Under the pieces are notes generated by a model, which made no database searches, had not been told where the DNA came from, and saw only the letters and a list, made by a program, of their open reading frames with translations. A DNA stretch of 14,039 nt. Source: Ornithomonoglobus_A sp034090805. Lineage in GTDB: Bacteria > Bacillota > Clostridia > UBA1381. Both the position numbers and the translations under genes were made by a program. Positions 1-6,464 of this stretch are shown here, piece by piece (position 1 is the first letter of the stretch; each line of letters starts with the position of its first letter). Location of the stretch: assembly GCA_034090805.1 (NCBI GenBank), contig JAXDRV010000005.1, positions 1-14,039 of the forward strand, given 5' to 3'.

Positions 1-5
1 CTTTT

Positions 6-19
6 CCGCATATGTGCGG
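6..19 (-). promoter_or_regulatory. GC hairpin after serS, probably the leader of the next gene
   Basis: A perfect 5-bp stem with a 4-nt loop (CCGCA-TATG-TGCGG on the plus strand) starts 3 nt beyond the serS stop. Its layout matches the hairpin just upstream of the panB Shine-Dalgarno sequence (CCGCA-TTTG-TGCGG), so it is more likely the 5' leader of a minus-strand gene cut off by the window edge than a terminator. No U-tract follows it in the visible bases. Confidence 0.4.
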
Positions 20-22
20 TAA

Positions 23-1288
23 TTATTTTATTATATCCGTTCCCATGTACTGTCTTAATGCCTCGGGGACTGTTACCGTTCCGTCCGCATTTTGATAATT
101 TTCCAAAATCGCCGCAACAGTTCTGCCTACGGCAAGTCCCGATCCGTTCAGCGTGTGAACAAGCTGAGCCTTGTCCTTCGGCGTTTCCTTGTATCTGATA
201 TTTGCACGCCTTGCCTGGTAATCTTCAAAATTCGAACATGACGATATTTCAACATATCTTCCGTATGACGGCATCCAAACCTCAATATCATACGTCTTTG
301 CCGATGAAAAACCAAGGTCACCCGTTGACAGCGCAACTACTCTGTACGGTATATTCAACCCCTGAAGCAGCATTTCAGCGTCATGCGTAAGCTTTTCAAG
401 CTCGTCATAGCTTGTTTCGGGCTTTACAAATTTTACAAGCTCAACCTTATTGAACTGATGCTGTCTGATAAGACCTCTCGTATCTCTGCCCGCACTGCCT
501 GCCTCTGCTCTGAAACAAGCCGAGTATGCACAGTATTTAATAGGAAGCTTTGCTCCGTCGATTATCTCGTCACGGTAAAGATTCGTTACGGGAACCTCCG
601 CTGTCGGAATAAGGAAATATCCGTTGTTTGATACCTTGAATGCGTCCTCCTCAAACTTCGGCAGCTGACCCGTACCCGTCATTGACGCACGATTTACCAT
701 ATACGGCGGGAAAATCTCCGTATATCCGTTGTCGGTATGCGTATTCAGAAAATACTGTATAACCGATCTCTCAAGCCTTGCTCCCAGACCCTTGTAAACA
801 GTAAATCTCGTTCCGGCTATCTTCGTTCCTCTTTCAAAATCAAGAATGTCAAGACCCGTTCCTATATCCCAGTGCGCCTTAGGCTCAAAATCAAACTTCG
901 TCGGCTCACCGAAACGTCTTTGCTCAACATTTTCAGAATCATCTGCACCTATCGGACAGGTTTCATTGGGAATATTAGGTATTCTTAGCATAAAATTCCT
1001 TAATTCCTCATCAATCGTGCGCACCTGCTCGTCAAGACCCTTGATAACGCCGCTCAATTCCTTCATTTCCTTGAAAATCTCGTCCGTGCTTTCGCCGTTT
1101 TTCTTCATCTGCGGGATTTTCTTTGAAATTTCGTTCTGAGCCGCCTTTTTCTTTTCAACGTCCGCAAGCAGCTCACGGCGCTTTTTATCCAGCTCAATAG
1201 CCGGTGTTATATCAAGGTCGTTGTTTCTTTTACGCAGAGCCTCCTCGATAAGCTCCGGTGTTTGTCTTAAAATTTTAACATCTAACAT
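23..1288 (-). CDS. serS: Seryl-tRNA synthetase
   Basis: This cytoplasmic class II aminoacyl-tRNA synthetase charges tRNA-Ser (and tRNA-Sec where present) with serine using ATP. The 421-residue product has the family's usual length. Residues about 27-100 are Lys/Glu-rich and form the N-terminal antiparallel coiled coil that grips the tRNA long arm. The serine-binding TAE is at 229-231, class II motif 2 (FRAEAGSAGRDTRG) at about 259-272, and motif 3 (GLAVGRTVAAILE) at about 384-396. The start chosen is the ATG at 1288, which follows GGAGG by 6 nt. An in-frame ATG at 1321 would add MPPTAAEWRIT, but those codons are the leader hairpin and the Shine-Dalgarno itself. It lies downstream of parA, parB and the DUF4446 gene on the same strand, separated by a hairpin-rich gap of about 300 nt. 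No T-box leader was found. Confidence 0.97.
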   Translation of the reverse strand: MLDVKILRQTPELIEEALRKRNNDLDITPAIELDKKRRELLADVEKKKAAQNEISKKIPQMKKNGESTDEIFKEMKELSGVIKGLDEQVRTIDEELRNFMLRIPNIPNETCPIGADDSENVEQRRFGEPTKFDFEPKAHWDIGTGLDILDFERGTKIAGTRFTVYKGLGARLERSVIQYFLNTHTDNGYTEIFPPYMVNRASMTGTGQLPKFEEDAFKVSNNGYFLIPTAEVPVTNLYRDEIIDGAKLPIKYCAYSACFRAEAGSAGRDTRGLIRQHQFNKVELVKFVKPETSYDELEKLTHDAEMLLQGLNIPYRVVALSTGDLGFSSAKTYDIEVWMPSYGRYVEISSCSNFEDYQARRANIRYKETPKDKAQLVHTLNGSGLAVGRTVAAILENYQNADGTVTVPEALRQYMGTDIIK

Positions 1289-1320
1289 TGTAATCCTCCA
1301 TTCTGCCGCTGTTGGCGGCA
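1289..1320 (-). promoter_or_regulatory. serS leader: GC hairpin directly upstream of the SD
   Basis: Read on the minus strand, a 6-bp stem with a 5-nt loop (TGCCGC-CAACA-GCGGCA) runs into GAATGGAGGATTACA and the ATG. GGAGG lies at 1295-1299. The same arrangement occurs before gerAB, panD and panB. The hairpin leaves the SD single-stranded immediately 3' of the stem, so it could stabilise the 5' end or position the ribosome; that role is inferred. Confidence 0.6.
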
Positions 1321-1340
1321 TAAGCTTTATTTAATGACTG

Positions 1341-1438
1341 CTGAACAATTATGAAACGCAGCCACATAGCGGCTTAAAAGCGTTTCATAATTGTTCAGGT
1401 GCAAGGTTTTTTCATAAATATGAAAAAATCCTTGCACC
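1341..1438. repeat. Two strong hairpins upstream of serS
   Basis: The first is a perfect 19-bp inverted repeat, CTGAACAATTATGAAACGC at 1341-1359 against 1380-1398, with an inner AGCC/GGCT at 1360-1363 and 1371-1374. The second, 1398-1438, pairs GGTGCAAGG and TTTTTTCATA with TATGAAAAAA and CCTTGCACC around a 2-nt loop, with one bulged base. They continue directly into the repeated hairpin chain at 1438-1588. No coding potential is seen here. They could terminate transcription from the 1586 gene or form part of a larger repeat; copy 2 of that repeat is cut by the window end, so it cannot show whether these two belong to the unit. Confidence 0.7.
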
Positions 1439-1588
1439 CCAAATAAATATTTTGCTCTCAAAATATTTATTTGGGCAGAATTTATCAATGCGAACTGTGT
1501 AAAATCTCTGATTTTACACGAAAAATTTTGACAATAGTCATAATTTTTCCAAATGCGATTGAAAATCGCATTTGTTCAGTGAGCATTA
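1438..1588 (-). repeat. 151-bp dispersed hairpin-chain repeat, copy 1
   Basis: Four hairpins follow each other: a perfect 17-bp stem at 1438-1475 (CCCAAATAAATATTTTG, loop CTCT), a 10-bp stem at 1497-1519 (GTGTAAAATC), a 12-bp stem with one mismatch at 1521-1548 (AAAAATTTTGAC), and a 10-bp stem at 1551-1573 (AAATGCGATT). The reverse complement matches 13886-14036 with only 4 differences in 151 nt by hand alignment. The repeat reaches into the stop codon of the upstream gene (TAA at 1586-1588). It has no ORF. A non-autonomous mobile repeat is plausible but unproven. Confidence 0.85.
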
Positions 1589-2002
1589 TTTAACAAATTC
1601 TTTTATTTGATTGTACAAAATTTTCTGATCCTCCGTGAGCAGCTCGGCATTCACCTTAGCAAGCTGTTCTGCGGCTTTTTCCTTGTTGTTCATGCTCATA
1701 TATCCGTTTGCGCTCATCAGCAAATCGACATTTTTCGACTGCTCCTTAAGCTTTTCGTTTTCGGATTTAAGCGATTTGTTTTCCTCGAGAAGCACCATGT
1801 TTTCCTCGCTCAGCACCGCCGCCTTTTCGGAAATGGAATTTCCGAGCTGCTTTGACGGTTCAAGCGTCTGTTCAACCTCCGGCTGGCTTTTTTGCAGATT
1901 GGTCTGACCGAAAATCGAAAGAACAATAAGCAAAATCGCAACCACAAAAATCAGAGCGGTATACAAAAACATGGATTTGTTATTATTTTTGTTCGTTGTC
2001 AT
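1586..2002 (-). CDS. Small membrane-anchored coiled-coil protein of unknown function
   Basis: I do not recognise a family for this 138-residue protein. A Lys/Asn-rich N-terminus is followed by one membrane segment at about 12-31 (MFLYTALIFVVAILLIVLSI). Residues about 57-94 are rich in Glu/Lys/Leu with heptad-like spacing and read as a coiled coil. The last 45 residues (NKEKAAEQLAKVNAELLT...) look like a pair of helices resembling a TPR-type unit. The positive N-terminus suggests that the coiled coil faces outward. The gene overlaps the end of the DUF4446 gene by 20 bp and starts at an ATG behind GAAGG, so the two are very probably translationally coupled. Being in the parAB-DUF4446 transcription unit hints at an envelope or cell-cycle role, but this is only context. 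Confidence 0.75.
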   Translation of the reverse strand: MTTNKNNNKSMFLYTALIFVVAILLIVLSIFGQTNLQKSQPEVEQTLEPSKQLGNSISEKAAVLSEENMVLLEENKSLKSENEKLKEQSKNVDLLMSANGYMSMNNKEKAAEQLAKVNAELLTEDQKILYNQIKEFVK

Positions 2003-2489
2003 TGCTTTGAACCTTCTTTAATTTATTTTTTGCCGACTCAAGCGCCTTCGACTCCTCGGCAAGCAGCTTGACGGACGCCTTTCCGCCCTCGACCTCTCTC
2101 ACATACGTGTTGCAGGAATTATGACCGTAAAGCGAGGTCAGAATAATTCCGTCATTGTTGTTATTCAGCAGCGCAAGCGAAAAACTCAGCTTTCCGGTAA
2201 CATCATCGTATGCGTCAAAATTGACAACCCCAAGCTTTTTAATGGAGATTGCCGCCTCATTTTCGCAGCCGTCAAGGCGGGATAGCAGCACCGCATCGGA
2301 ATTTTCGTGGACCGTTCGCGAAAGATCGTCAATCTTTTGGTAATATTCCTTAAGTGCGCCGATTATGTCGCCGTCGTCACTGTAATCGAGCAGTGTATTT
2401 ATTTTTGAGGAATTTATCATAATCAGAATAAAGCATATCAGCACAAGAATTATGACAATTCCCATCGAAATAAGTAATAATGTATCCAT
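1983..2489 (-). CDS. DUF4446 family membrane protein
   Basis: The 168-residue product has one N-terminal membrane segment at about 4-26, a helical region (KEYYQKIDDLSRTVHE), and then a compact domain containing KLGVVNFDAYDDVTGKLSFS, ALLNNNNDGIILTSLYG and TYVREVEGGK. This matches my recollection of the DUF4446 family, found next to parB in many Firmicutes; its molecular function is not known to me. The start ATG follows AAAGGAGC with good spacing. The gene lies about 300 nt downstream of parB on the same strand, the gap being filled by two palindromic repeats. Its 3' end overlaps the next gene by 20 bp. The location supports a link to chromosome segregation or the origin region, by context only. 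Confidence 0.85.
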   Translation of the reverse strand: MDTLLLISMGIVIILVLICFILIMINSSKINTLLDYSDDGDIIGALKEYYQKIDDLSRTVHENSDAVLLSRLDGCENEAAISIKKLGVVNFDAYDDVTGKLSFSLALLNNNNDGIILTSLYGHNSCNTYVREVEGGKASVKLLAEESKALESAKNKLKKVQSNDNEQK

Positions 2490-2549
2490 TTTTTGCTCCT
2501 TTCAAAGTATTCTTTATTTTAGACATTTGCGAAATATGAAAAATCCTCC

Positions 2550-2651
2550 GAATTTGAGATATTTCTGATTACGAGGCGGCAGGGACACCGCCCCTACACA
2601 TCCTCGCTCTCGCTTGGAACTCGCCGTAGCTTAATCATAAACATCACAAAT
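2550..2651 (-). repeat. Palindromic repeat Y, copy A
   Basis: Imperfect inverted arms (AATTTGAGATATTTCTGATTA against TAATCATAAACATCACAAAT) enclose a GC-rich inner hairpin, GGCGG...CCGCC around CAGGGACA. The reverse complement closely resembles 7693-7797, including a shared inner block GTGTAGGGGCGGTGTCCCTG. It lies in the gap between the DUF4446 gene and parB, which holds no gene. Confidence 0.75.
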
Positions 2652-2676
2652 GCCGCCAATATTGCATAAACCTGTA

Positions 2677-2763
2677 GGATTTGAGAGTGTTTTTGAGTTT
2701 GTTCGGACGAGTTACCGCAAGGGATGTTCGAGTACAAATAAACTCAAAAATACTCTCAAATCC
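2677..2763 (+). repeat. Palindromic repeat X, copy A
   Basis: Arms of about 24 bp with one mismatch (GGATTTGAGAGTGTTTTTGA... against ...TCAAAAATACTCTCAAATCC) enclose GTTCGGACGAGTTACCGCAA and GGGATGTTCGAGTAC. It begins 31 nt after the parB stop codon, so it may also act as a structural transcription end, although no clear U-tract follows. The same unit occurs inverted at 7582-7670. Confidence 0.8.
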
Positions 2764-2794
2764 CAAACCGATATTTCGCAATTACCTATATTAT

Positions 2795-3673
2795 TTATTC
2801 CATATCGAAAAAGCTCAGTATCCTGTCCAGATCGTCATTGCCGAAATATTCGATCTCTATCCTTCCCCGCTTTTTGGTCTGTGATATTTTGACCTTTGTT
2901 CCGAGCACTGACGAAAGTCTGCCGCTTATGCGCTCAAGCTCAATTTCGCCCGCAGTTTCTTCCTTTTGTTTTTCCGGCTGTTTTTTCTTTTGTTTCGGCA
3001 GATTTTTTGCCAGCTCCTCCGCCTTGCGGACATTCAGTCCGTTATCGATTATCATCTGAGCCAGTCTTTGCCTGTCCTCATCATTATCAACCGACAACAG
3101 CGCACGTGCGTGACCGCCGGTCAGAAGTCCGTCCTTTAAAAGCTTTTGCAGCTTTTCTCCGAGAGTCAGCAGCCGCAGAGAATTTGCCACCGCACTGCGG
3201 CTTTTGCCTATTTTGCGGCTTACCTCCTCCTGCGTCAGCGAAAATTCATCAATCAGCTGCCTGTATCCGAGAGCCTCCTCAATCGGATTCAGATCCTCTC
3301 TTTGCAAATTCTCAATCAGTGCAAGCTGTGCGATTTCCTCCTCCGAACATTTTTTTATAATCACCGGCACACTTTCAAGTCCCGCCTTGCGTGCCGCACG
3401 CCAGCGGCGTTCGCCGGCTATTATCATGTACCGTCCGTTTTTGCGCGGTGTTACGGCAATCGGCTGCAGTAAACCGTGCTCGGATATTGACTGCGCAAGT
3501 GCGTCAAGCTTTTCGGAGTCAAAGCTTTGGCGGGGCTGATTTCTGTTCGGCTCAATAAGGCTTATACGCAGCTCCGATGCTCCGTCCTTCGACTCATTCG
3601 GCTCGCTGAAATCGGGTATATCCGTATTTTCAAAAAACGTGCCCAGACCCTTGCCCAGACCTTTTTTTGCCAT
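2795..3673 (-). CDS. parB: Chromosome partitioning protein ParB (Spo0J)
   Basis: ParB is a CTP-dependent DNA clamp that loads at parS, spreads along the chromosome and recruits SMC for origin segregation. The 292 residues include the N-terminal KGLGKGLG motif that stimulates the ParA ATPase, the ParB/Srx nucleotide-binding core with GERRWRAARKAG at about 87-98 and ENLQREDLNPIEEA shortly after, then a helix-turn-helix (LTQEEVSRKIGKSRSAVANS) that reads parS. A Lys/Gln/Glu-rich linker leads to the C-terminal dimerisation region. The ATG at 3673 is preceded by GGAAAGGA at a slightly long distance. parA ends 41 nt upstream, so the pair is an operon. Two perfect parS sites lie at 4564 and 6352. Length and motif order are normal. 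Confidence 0.97.
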   Translation of the reverse strand: MAKKGLGKGLGTFFENTDIPDFSEPNESKDGASELRISLIEPNRNQPRQSFDSEKLDALAQSISEHGLLQPIAVTPRKNGRYMIIAGERRWRAARKAGLESVPVIIKKCSEEEIAQLALIENLQREDLNPIEEALGYRQLIDEFSLTQEEVSRKIGKSRSAVANSLRLLTLGEKLQKLLKDGLLTGGHARALLSVDNDEDRQRLAQMIIDNGLNVRKAEELAKNLPKQKKKQPEKQKEETAGEIELERISGRLSSVLGTKVKISQTKKRGRIEIEYFGNDDLDRILSFFDME

Positions 3674-3714
3674 GGTATCACTATCCTTTCCTTTTCACCG
3701 CCTTGACCGGCAGC

Positions 3715-4479
3715 TTACATTGTTTTTGCTATCACTTCCTTGGCCAATGCCATGTATGCCGACGCTCCTTTTGAGGTGCGGTCGTATTTTATTATCGGTT
3801 CGCCGAAGCTCGGCGCTTCGGAAAGCCGGATATTCCTCGGAATTACCGTTTTATACAGCTTGTCCGAAAAGAATCTCTTTACCTCGTCAAGCACCTGTAT
3901 CGATAAATTTGTGCGTCCGTCATACATCGTCGCAAGTATGCCCTCGATTGCTATTTTAGGATTCAGCTTTTTTTTGATTGATTTTATTGTTGAAATGAGC
4001 TGCGATACTCCCTCAAGCGCATAATATTCACACTGAATCGGTATCAGCACCGAATCCGCCGCTGTTAAAATGTTGATCGTAATCATTCCCAGCGACGGCG
4101 GCGAGTCGATAATTATATAATCAAAGCTGTCTTTTATCTCCGCAATTGCTTTTTTGAGGAAAAATTCACGCTTATCCTCATACGCAAGCTCAATTTCCGC
4201 CGCACTTAAGTCCGATGACGACGGAATAACGTACATATTTATATAGTTGGTTTTTATAACCGCCTGCTTTGTCTGCGATGCGTCTGCAAGACATTCGTAA
4301 ACCGACAGCATATCGTCTGTTTTTTCGATTCCGAAGCCGCTTGTTGAATTGCCCTGCGGATCGCAGTCGATAAGCAGTGTTTTTTTGCCGAGATACGCAA
4401 GGCACGAGGACAGGTTTACGGCGGTAGTCGTTTTCCCCACGCCGCCCTTTTGATTGGCAACAGCAATAATTCTTGCCAC
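3715..4479 (-). CDS. parA: Chromosome partitioning ATPase ParA (Soj)
   Basis: This 254-residue deviant-Walker P-loop ATPase works with ParB to segregate the origin and, in Bacillus, modulates DnaA. The Walker A motif is KGGVGKTT at residues 11-18 with the ParA signature lysine K11. IDCDPQGN lies at 37-44, and the Walker B-type IIIDSPPSLG is in the middle of the protein. The start codon is GTG at 4479 (valine codon followed by ARIIAVANQ), with AAAGGA upstream. It is divergent from the germination operon. A TTTACA-N16-TATAAT promoter sits upstream with a parS site touching its -35 box, so ParB autoregulation is likely on sequence grounds. Confidence 0.97.
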   Translation of the reverse strand: MARIIAVANQKGGVGKTTTAVNLSSCLAYLGKKTLLIDCDPQGNSTSGFGIEKTDDMLSVYECLADASQTKQAVIKTNYINMYVIPSSSDLSAAEIELAYEDKREFFLKKAIAEIKDSFDYIIIDSPPSLGMITINILTAADSVLIPIQCEYYALEGVSQLISTIKSIKKKLNPKIAIEGILATMYDGRTNLSIQVLDEVKRFFSDKLYKTVIPRNIRLSEAPSFGEPIIKYDRTSKGASAYMALAKEVIAKTM

Positions 4480-4535
4480 TTTAATACCAAATCCTTTCTT
4501 CCTTATAAGTAAACCGCATTTAACGGCTCTACTAT

Positions 4536-4563
4536 ATTATATCACAAATTTTCGATTTGTAAA
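4536..4563 (-). promoter_or_regulatory. Sigma-A-type promoter of parA-parB
   Basis: On the minus strand, TTTACA (4558-4563) is separated by 16 nt from a perfect TATAAT (4536-4541). The -10 ends about 57 nt before the parA GTG. The -35 box is directly adjacent to parS at 4564-4579. Confidence 0.75.
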
Positions 4564-4579
4564 TGTTTCACGTGAAACA
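4564..4579. promoter_or_regulatory. parS site 1 (perfect 16-bp palindrome)
   Basis: TGTTTCACGTGAAACA matches the Bacillus subtilis parS consensus exactly. It lies in the parA-ger divergent intergenic region and abuts the -35 element of the parA promoter. It is the expected ParB/CTP loading site. Confidence 0.96.
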
Positions 4580-4619
4580 TTTTTAAAAATAATAAAAATG
4601 AAATATATCTGTAATATGG

Positions 4620-4648
4620 GAATAATCCAAATTTATGCGGGTATACTA
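4620..4648 (+). promoter_or_regulatory. Candidate sigma-G/sigma-F promoter of the germination operon
   Basis: GAATA at 4620-4624, a 17-nt spacer and TATACTA at 4642-4648 fit the forespore sigma-G pattern (GMATA, then CATACTA; 6 of 7 at the -10). It lies about 77 nt upstream of the gerAA start. ger operons are known to be forespore-expressed, which agrees. A short hairpin TCCTC-CGACACA-GAGGA follows at about 4667-4683. Confidence 0.6.
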
Positions 4649-4724
4649 AATTCAAACTCTTTCCTGTCCTCCGACACAGAGGATAATACTATCGATTAAT
4701 ACGAAAATTTATATGGAGAATATT

Positions 4725-6350
4725 ATGAATGGTCATATTTTACGGAATTTATTTACCGTCAAGCCCGATGAAAGGGTCAAATTTGTCATTTCACCGGAAA
4801 ATAACACTGTCGACTACGATGTGCGGGAAGAAAAGCCTCCCGAAGCACCCGCCGTTGTCAGTGCAAGTATTGAAGAAAATCTCGCATACATCAAAAAGCG
4901 TTTTTCAATTCCGCTTAACAACGACTTTGTCCTGCGTGAGATACGTATGAAAAATGACAGACGTGCGTTTATTGTGTTTATTGACGGTATGACGGATACT
5001 GAATTTATCACCGAAGGAGTGGTTAAAACACTTCAGTCCATACCCTATTTTACCGATGACGAAATTGATAACTGCGAGGACGAAATCTGCGACAGGTTTA
5101 TCAGCCATGCTCAATCCTCATCAACATCAAGCATGGACACCGTTGCCGAGGATGTCAATTTCGGCTGTTGTGCCGTTTTTGTGGACGGCATTAAAAAATG
5201 CTTTATTTTAGATGTAAAAAGTTGGAACACACGTTCTATAGAAAAGCCTGAAAACGAGCAGAGTATCTACGGTCCGCAGGAGGCTTTTGCCGAAATGCTG
5301 AGAGGAAACACCGCACTTGTGCGGAAAATTATAAAAACTGAAAAACTAATTGCCGAGGGAGTTAAAATCGGCAGCGTCAGCAAAACAAGAGGCGTACTTC
5401 TGTACATTGACGATATTGCAAACAAAAAAATAGTTGATGAGGTGCGCCGCAGGATAAACAGCATCTCCATGGATTATGTTATTGCAATCGAAGAGGTTGA
5501 AATGATGCTTGAGGAGCGCACGTATGCTCTTACTCCTCAGATGCTCGAAACAGAAAGACCGGACAGAGTTGCAAAGGCACTTACGGAGGGAAAGGCGGCA
5601 CTGCTGCTTAACGGCAGCTCAAAGGCGTTGGTGTTCCCGACATCGATTTTTGAATTGAGCCATTCCCCCTCGGACGACTATATGCGCCTTGCGTATGCGA
5701 ATATGTCAAGAATAATCCGCTTGATTACTACATTTGCGGCACTTTTGCTTCCGGGAATGTATCTTGCGGTAACACTGTTCCATCAAGAGGTAATTCCGAC
5801 ATATCTGCTTTATTCAATCAGCGCATCACGGGAAAACGTGCCGTTTCCGTCTGTGCTCGAGTTAATTTTGATGGATCTGTCGTTTGAGATGATACGGGAG
5901 GCGGGAATCCGTATGCCCGGCTCGATAGGCTCAACGCTCGGCATTGTCGGAGGTCTTATCCTCGGACAGGCTGCCGTCAGCGCAAAAATTGTCAGTCCCA
6001 TAATGATAATTATTATTGCAATAACGGGTATAGGCTCGTTTGCGATGCCGGATTATTCCCTTGGATGGAGCTACAGAATACTGCGTATGGTGTTTATTGC
6101 ACTTGGTGCGCTGCTGGGCTTTTACGGCATTGCGGCAGGGATTGTTGTTTATAGTCTGATGCTTGCAAAGGAAAGAAGCTTCGGAGTACCGTTTATTTCT
6201 CCGCTTCCGAGGGCAAACAACAAGAGTACGGTTAATTCCGTTTTTGTCAATCCTGTTTGGCAAAGAGAATACCGTCCGGAGTTCTTGAATCCGAAAAGCA
6301 AAAAGGCAGAACCTAAAATCAGCAGAATATGGCGAAAAAGGGAAAAGTAA
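4725..6350 (+). CDS. gerAA: Spore germinant receptor A subunit (GerA family)
   Basis: This is the A subunit of a nutrient germinant receptor in the spore inner membrane. The 541-residue product has a soluble N-terminal half with family-typical stretches (VFIDGMTDTEFITEGV, RSIEKPENEQSIYGPQEAF, VRRRINSISMDYV, LTPQMLETERPDRVAKAL). This is followed by a membrane half with segments at about 332-352, 377-393, 402-420, 424-441 and 450-480 (including AGIRMPGSIGSTLGIVGGL). It ends in a basic cytoplasmic tail. The ATG at 4725 was chosen because GGAG lies 6 nt before it; the in-frame ATG at 4713 overlaps that SD. It heads an A-B-C order typical of ger operons. The stop codon is followed one base later by a perfect parS. 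Germinant specificity cannot be read from the sequence. Confidence 0.95.
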   Translation: MNGHILRNLFTVKPDERVKFVISPENNTVDYDVREEKPPEAPAVVSASIEENLAYIKKRFSIPLNNDFVLREIRMKNDRRAFIVFIDGMTDTEFITEGVVKTLQSIPYFTDDEIDNCEDEICDRFISHAQSSSTSSMDTVAEDVNFGCCAVFVDGIKKCFILDVKSWNTRSIEKPENEQSIYGPQEAFAEMLRGNTALVRKIIKTEKLIAEGVKIGSVSKTRGVLLYIDDIANKKIVDEVRRRINSISMDYVIAIEEVEMMLEERTYALTPQMLETERPDRVAKALTEGKAALLLNGSSKALVFPTSIFELSHSPSDDYMRLAYANMSRIIRLITTFAALLLPGMYLAVTLFHQEVIPTYLLYSISASRENVPFPSVLELILMDLSFEMIREAGIRMPGSIGSTLGIVGGLILGQAAVSAKIVSPIMIIIIAITGIGSFAMPDYSLGWSYRILRMVFIALGALLGFYGIAAGIVVYSLMLAKERSFGVPFISPLPRANNKSTVNSVFVNPVWQREYRPEFLNPKSKKAEPKISRIWRKREK

Positions 6351-6351
6351 A

Positions 6352-6367
6352 TGTTTCACGTGAAACA
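6352..6367. promoter_or_regulatory. parS site 2 (perfect 16-bp palindrome)
   Basis: An exact TGTTTCACGTGAAACA begins one base after the gerAA stop codon, 1.8 kb from site 1. It lies inside the germination operon, in the 114-nt gap before gerAB. The rest of that gap holds no convincing gene. Confidence 0.96.
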
Positions 6368-6435
6368 TTTGTGTTTAATGGGAGAAACAGCAAGGGGATT
6401 CAATTTGGAATACTGCAATAACACAGATTAATGGT

Positions 6436-6464
6436 TGCCGCAGTGCGGCAGAACGGAGATTATT
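6436..6464 (+). promoter_or_regulatory. gerAB leader: GC hairpin directly upstream of the SD
   Basis: TGCCGCA-G-TGCGGCA is a perfect inverted repeat at 6436-6450, with a realistic stem GCCG/CGGC and loop CAGTG. It runs into GAACGGAGATTATT and the ATG at 6465. The arrangement matches the leaders of serS, panD and panB and settles the start codon. Confidence 0.6.

Noticed and set aside
1289..1321. N-terminal extensions of serS (MPPTAAEWRIT), gerAB (MPQCGRTEII), panB (MPHKCGGMEIV) and panD
   Set aside because: The extra codons are the shared leader hairpin and SD read in frame; the family-typical N-termini begin at the internal ATG with a well-spaced SD, so the similarity of the peptides reflects the leader, not protein homology.
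1341..1588. T-box riboswitch for serS
   Set aside because: No GGTGG-type T-box sequence or antiterminator layout was found; the gap is explained by simple hairpins.
2896..3360. 154-codon ORF on the plus strand
   Set aside because: Antisense to parB, with a cysteine/proline-rich composition typical of a shadow frame.
6378..6431. 17-codon ORF between parS site 2 and gerAB
   Set aside because: No proper SD and no recognisable content; likely chance.
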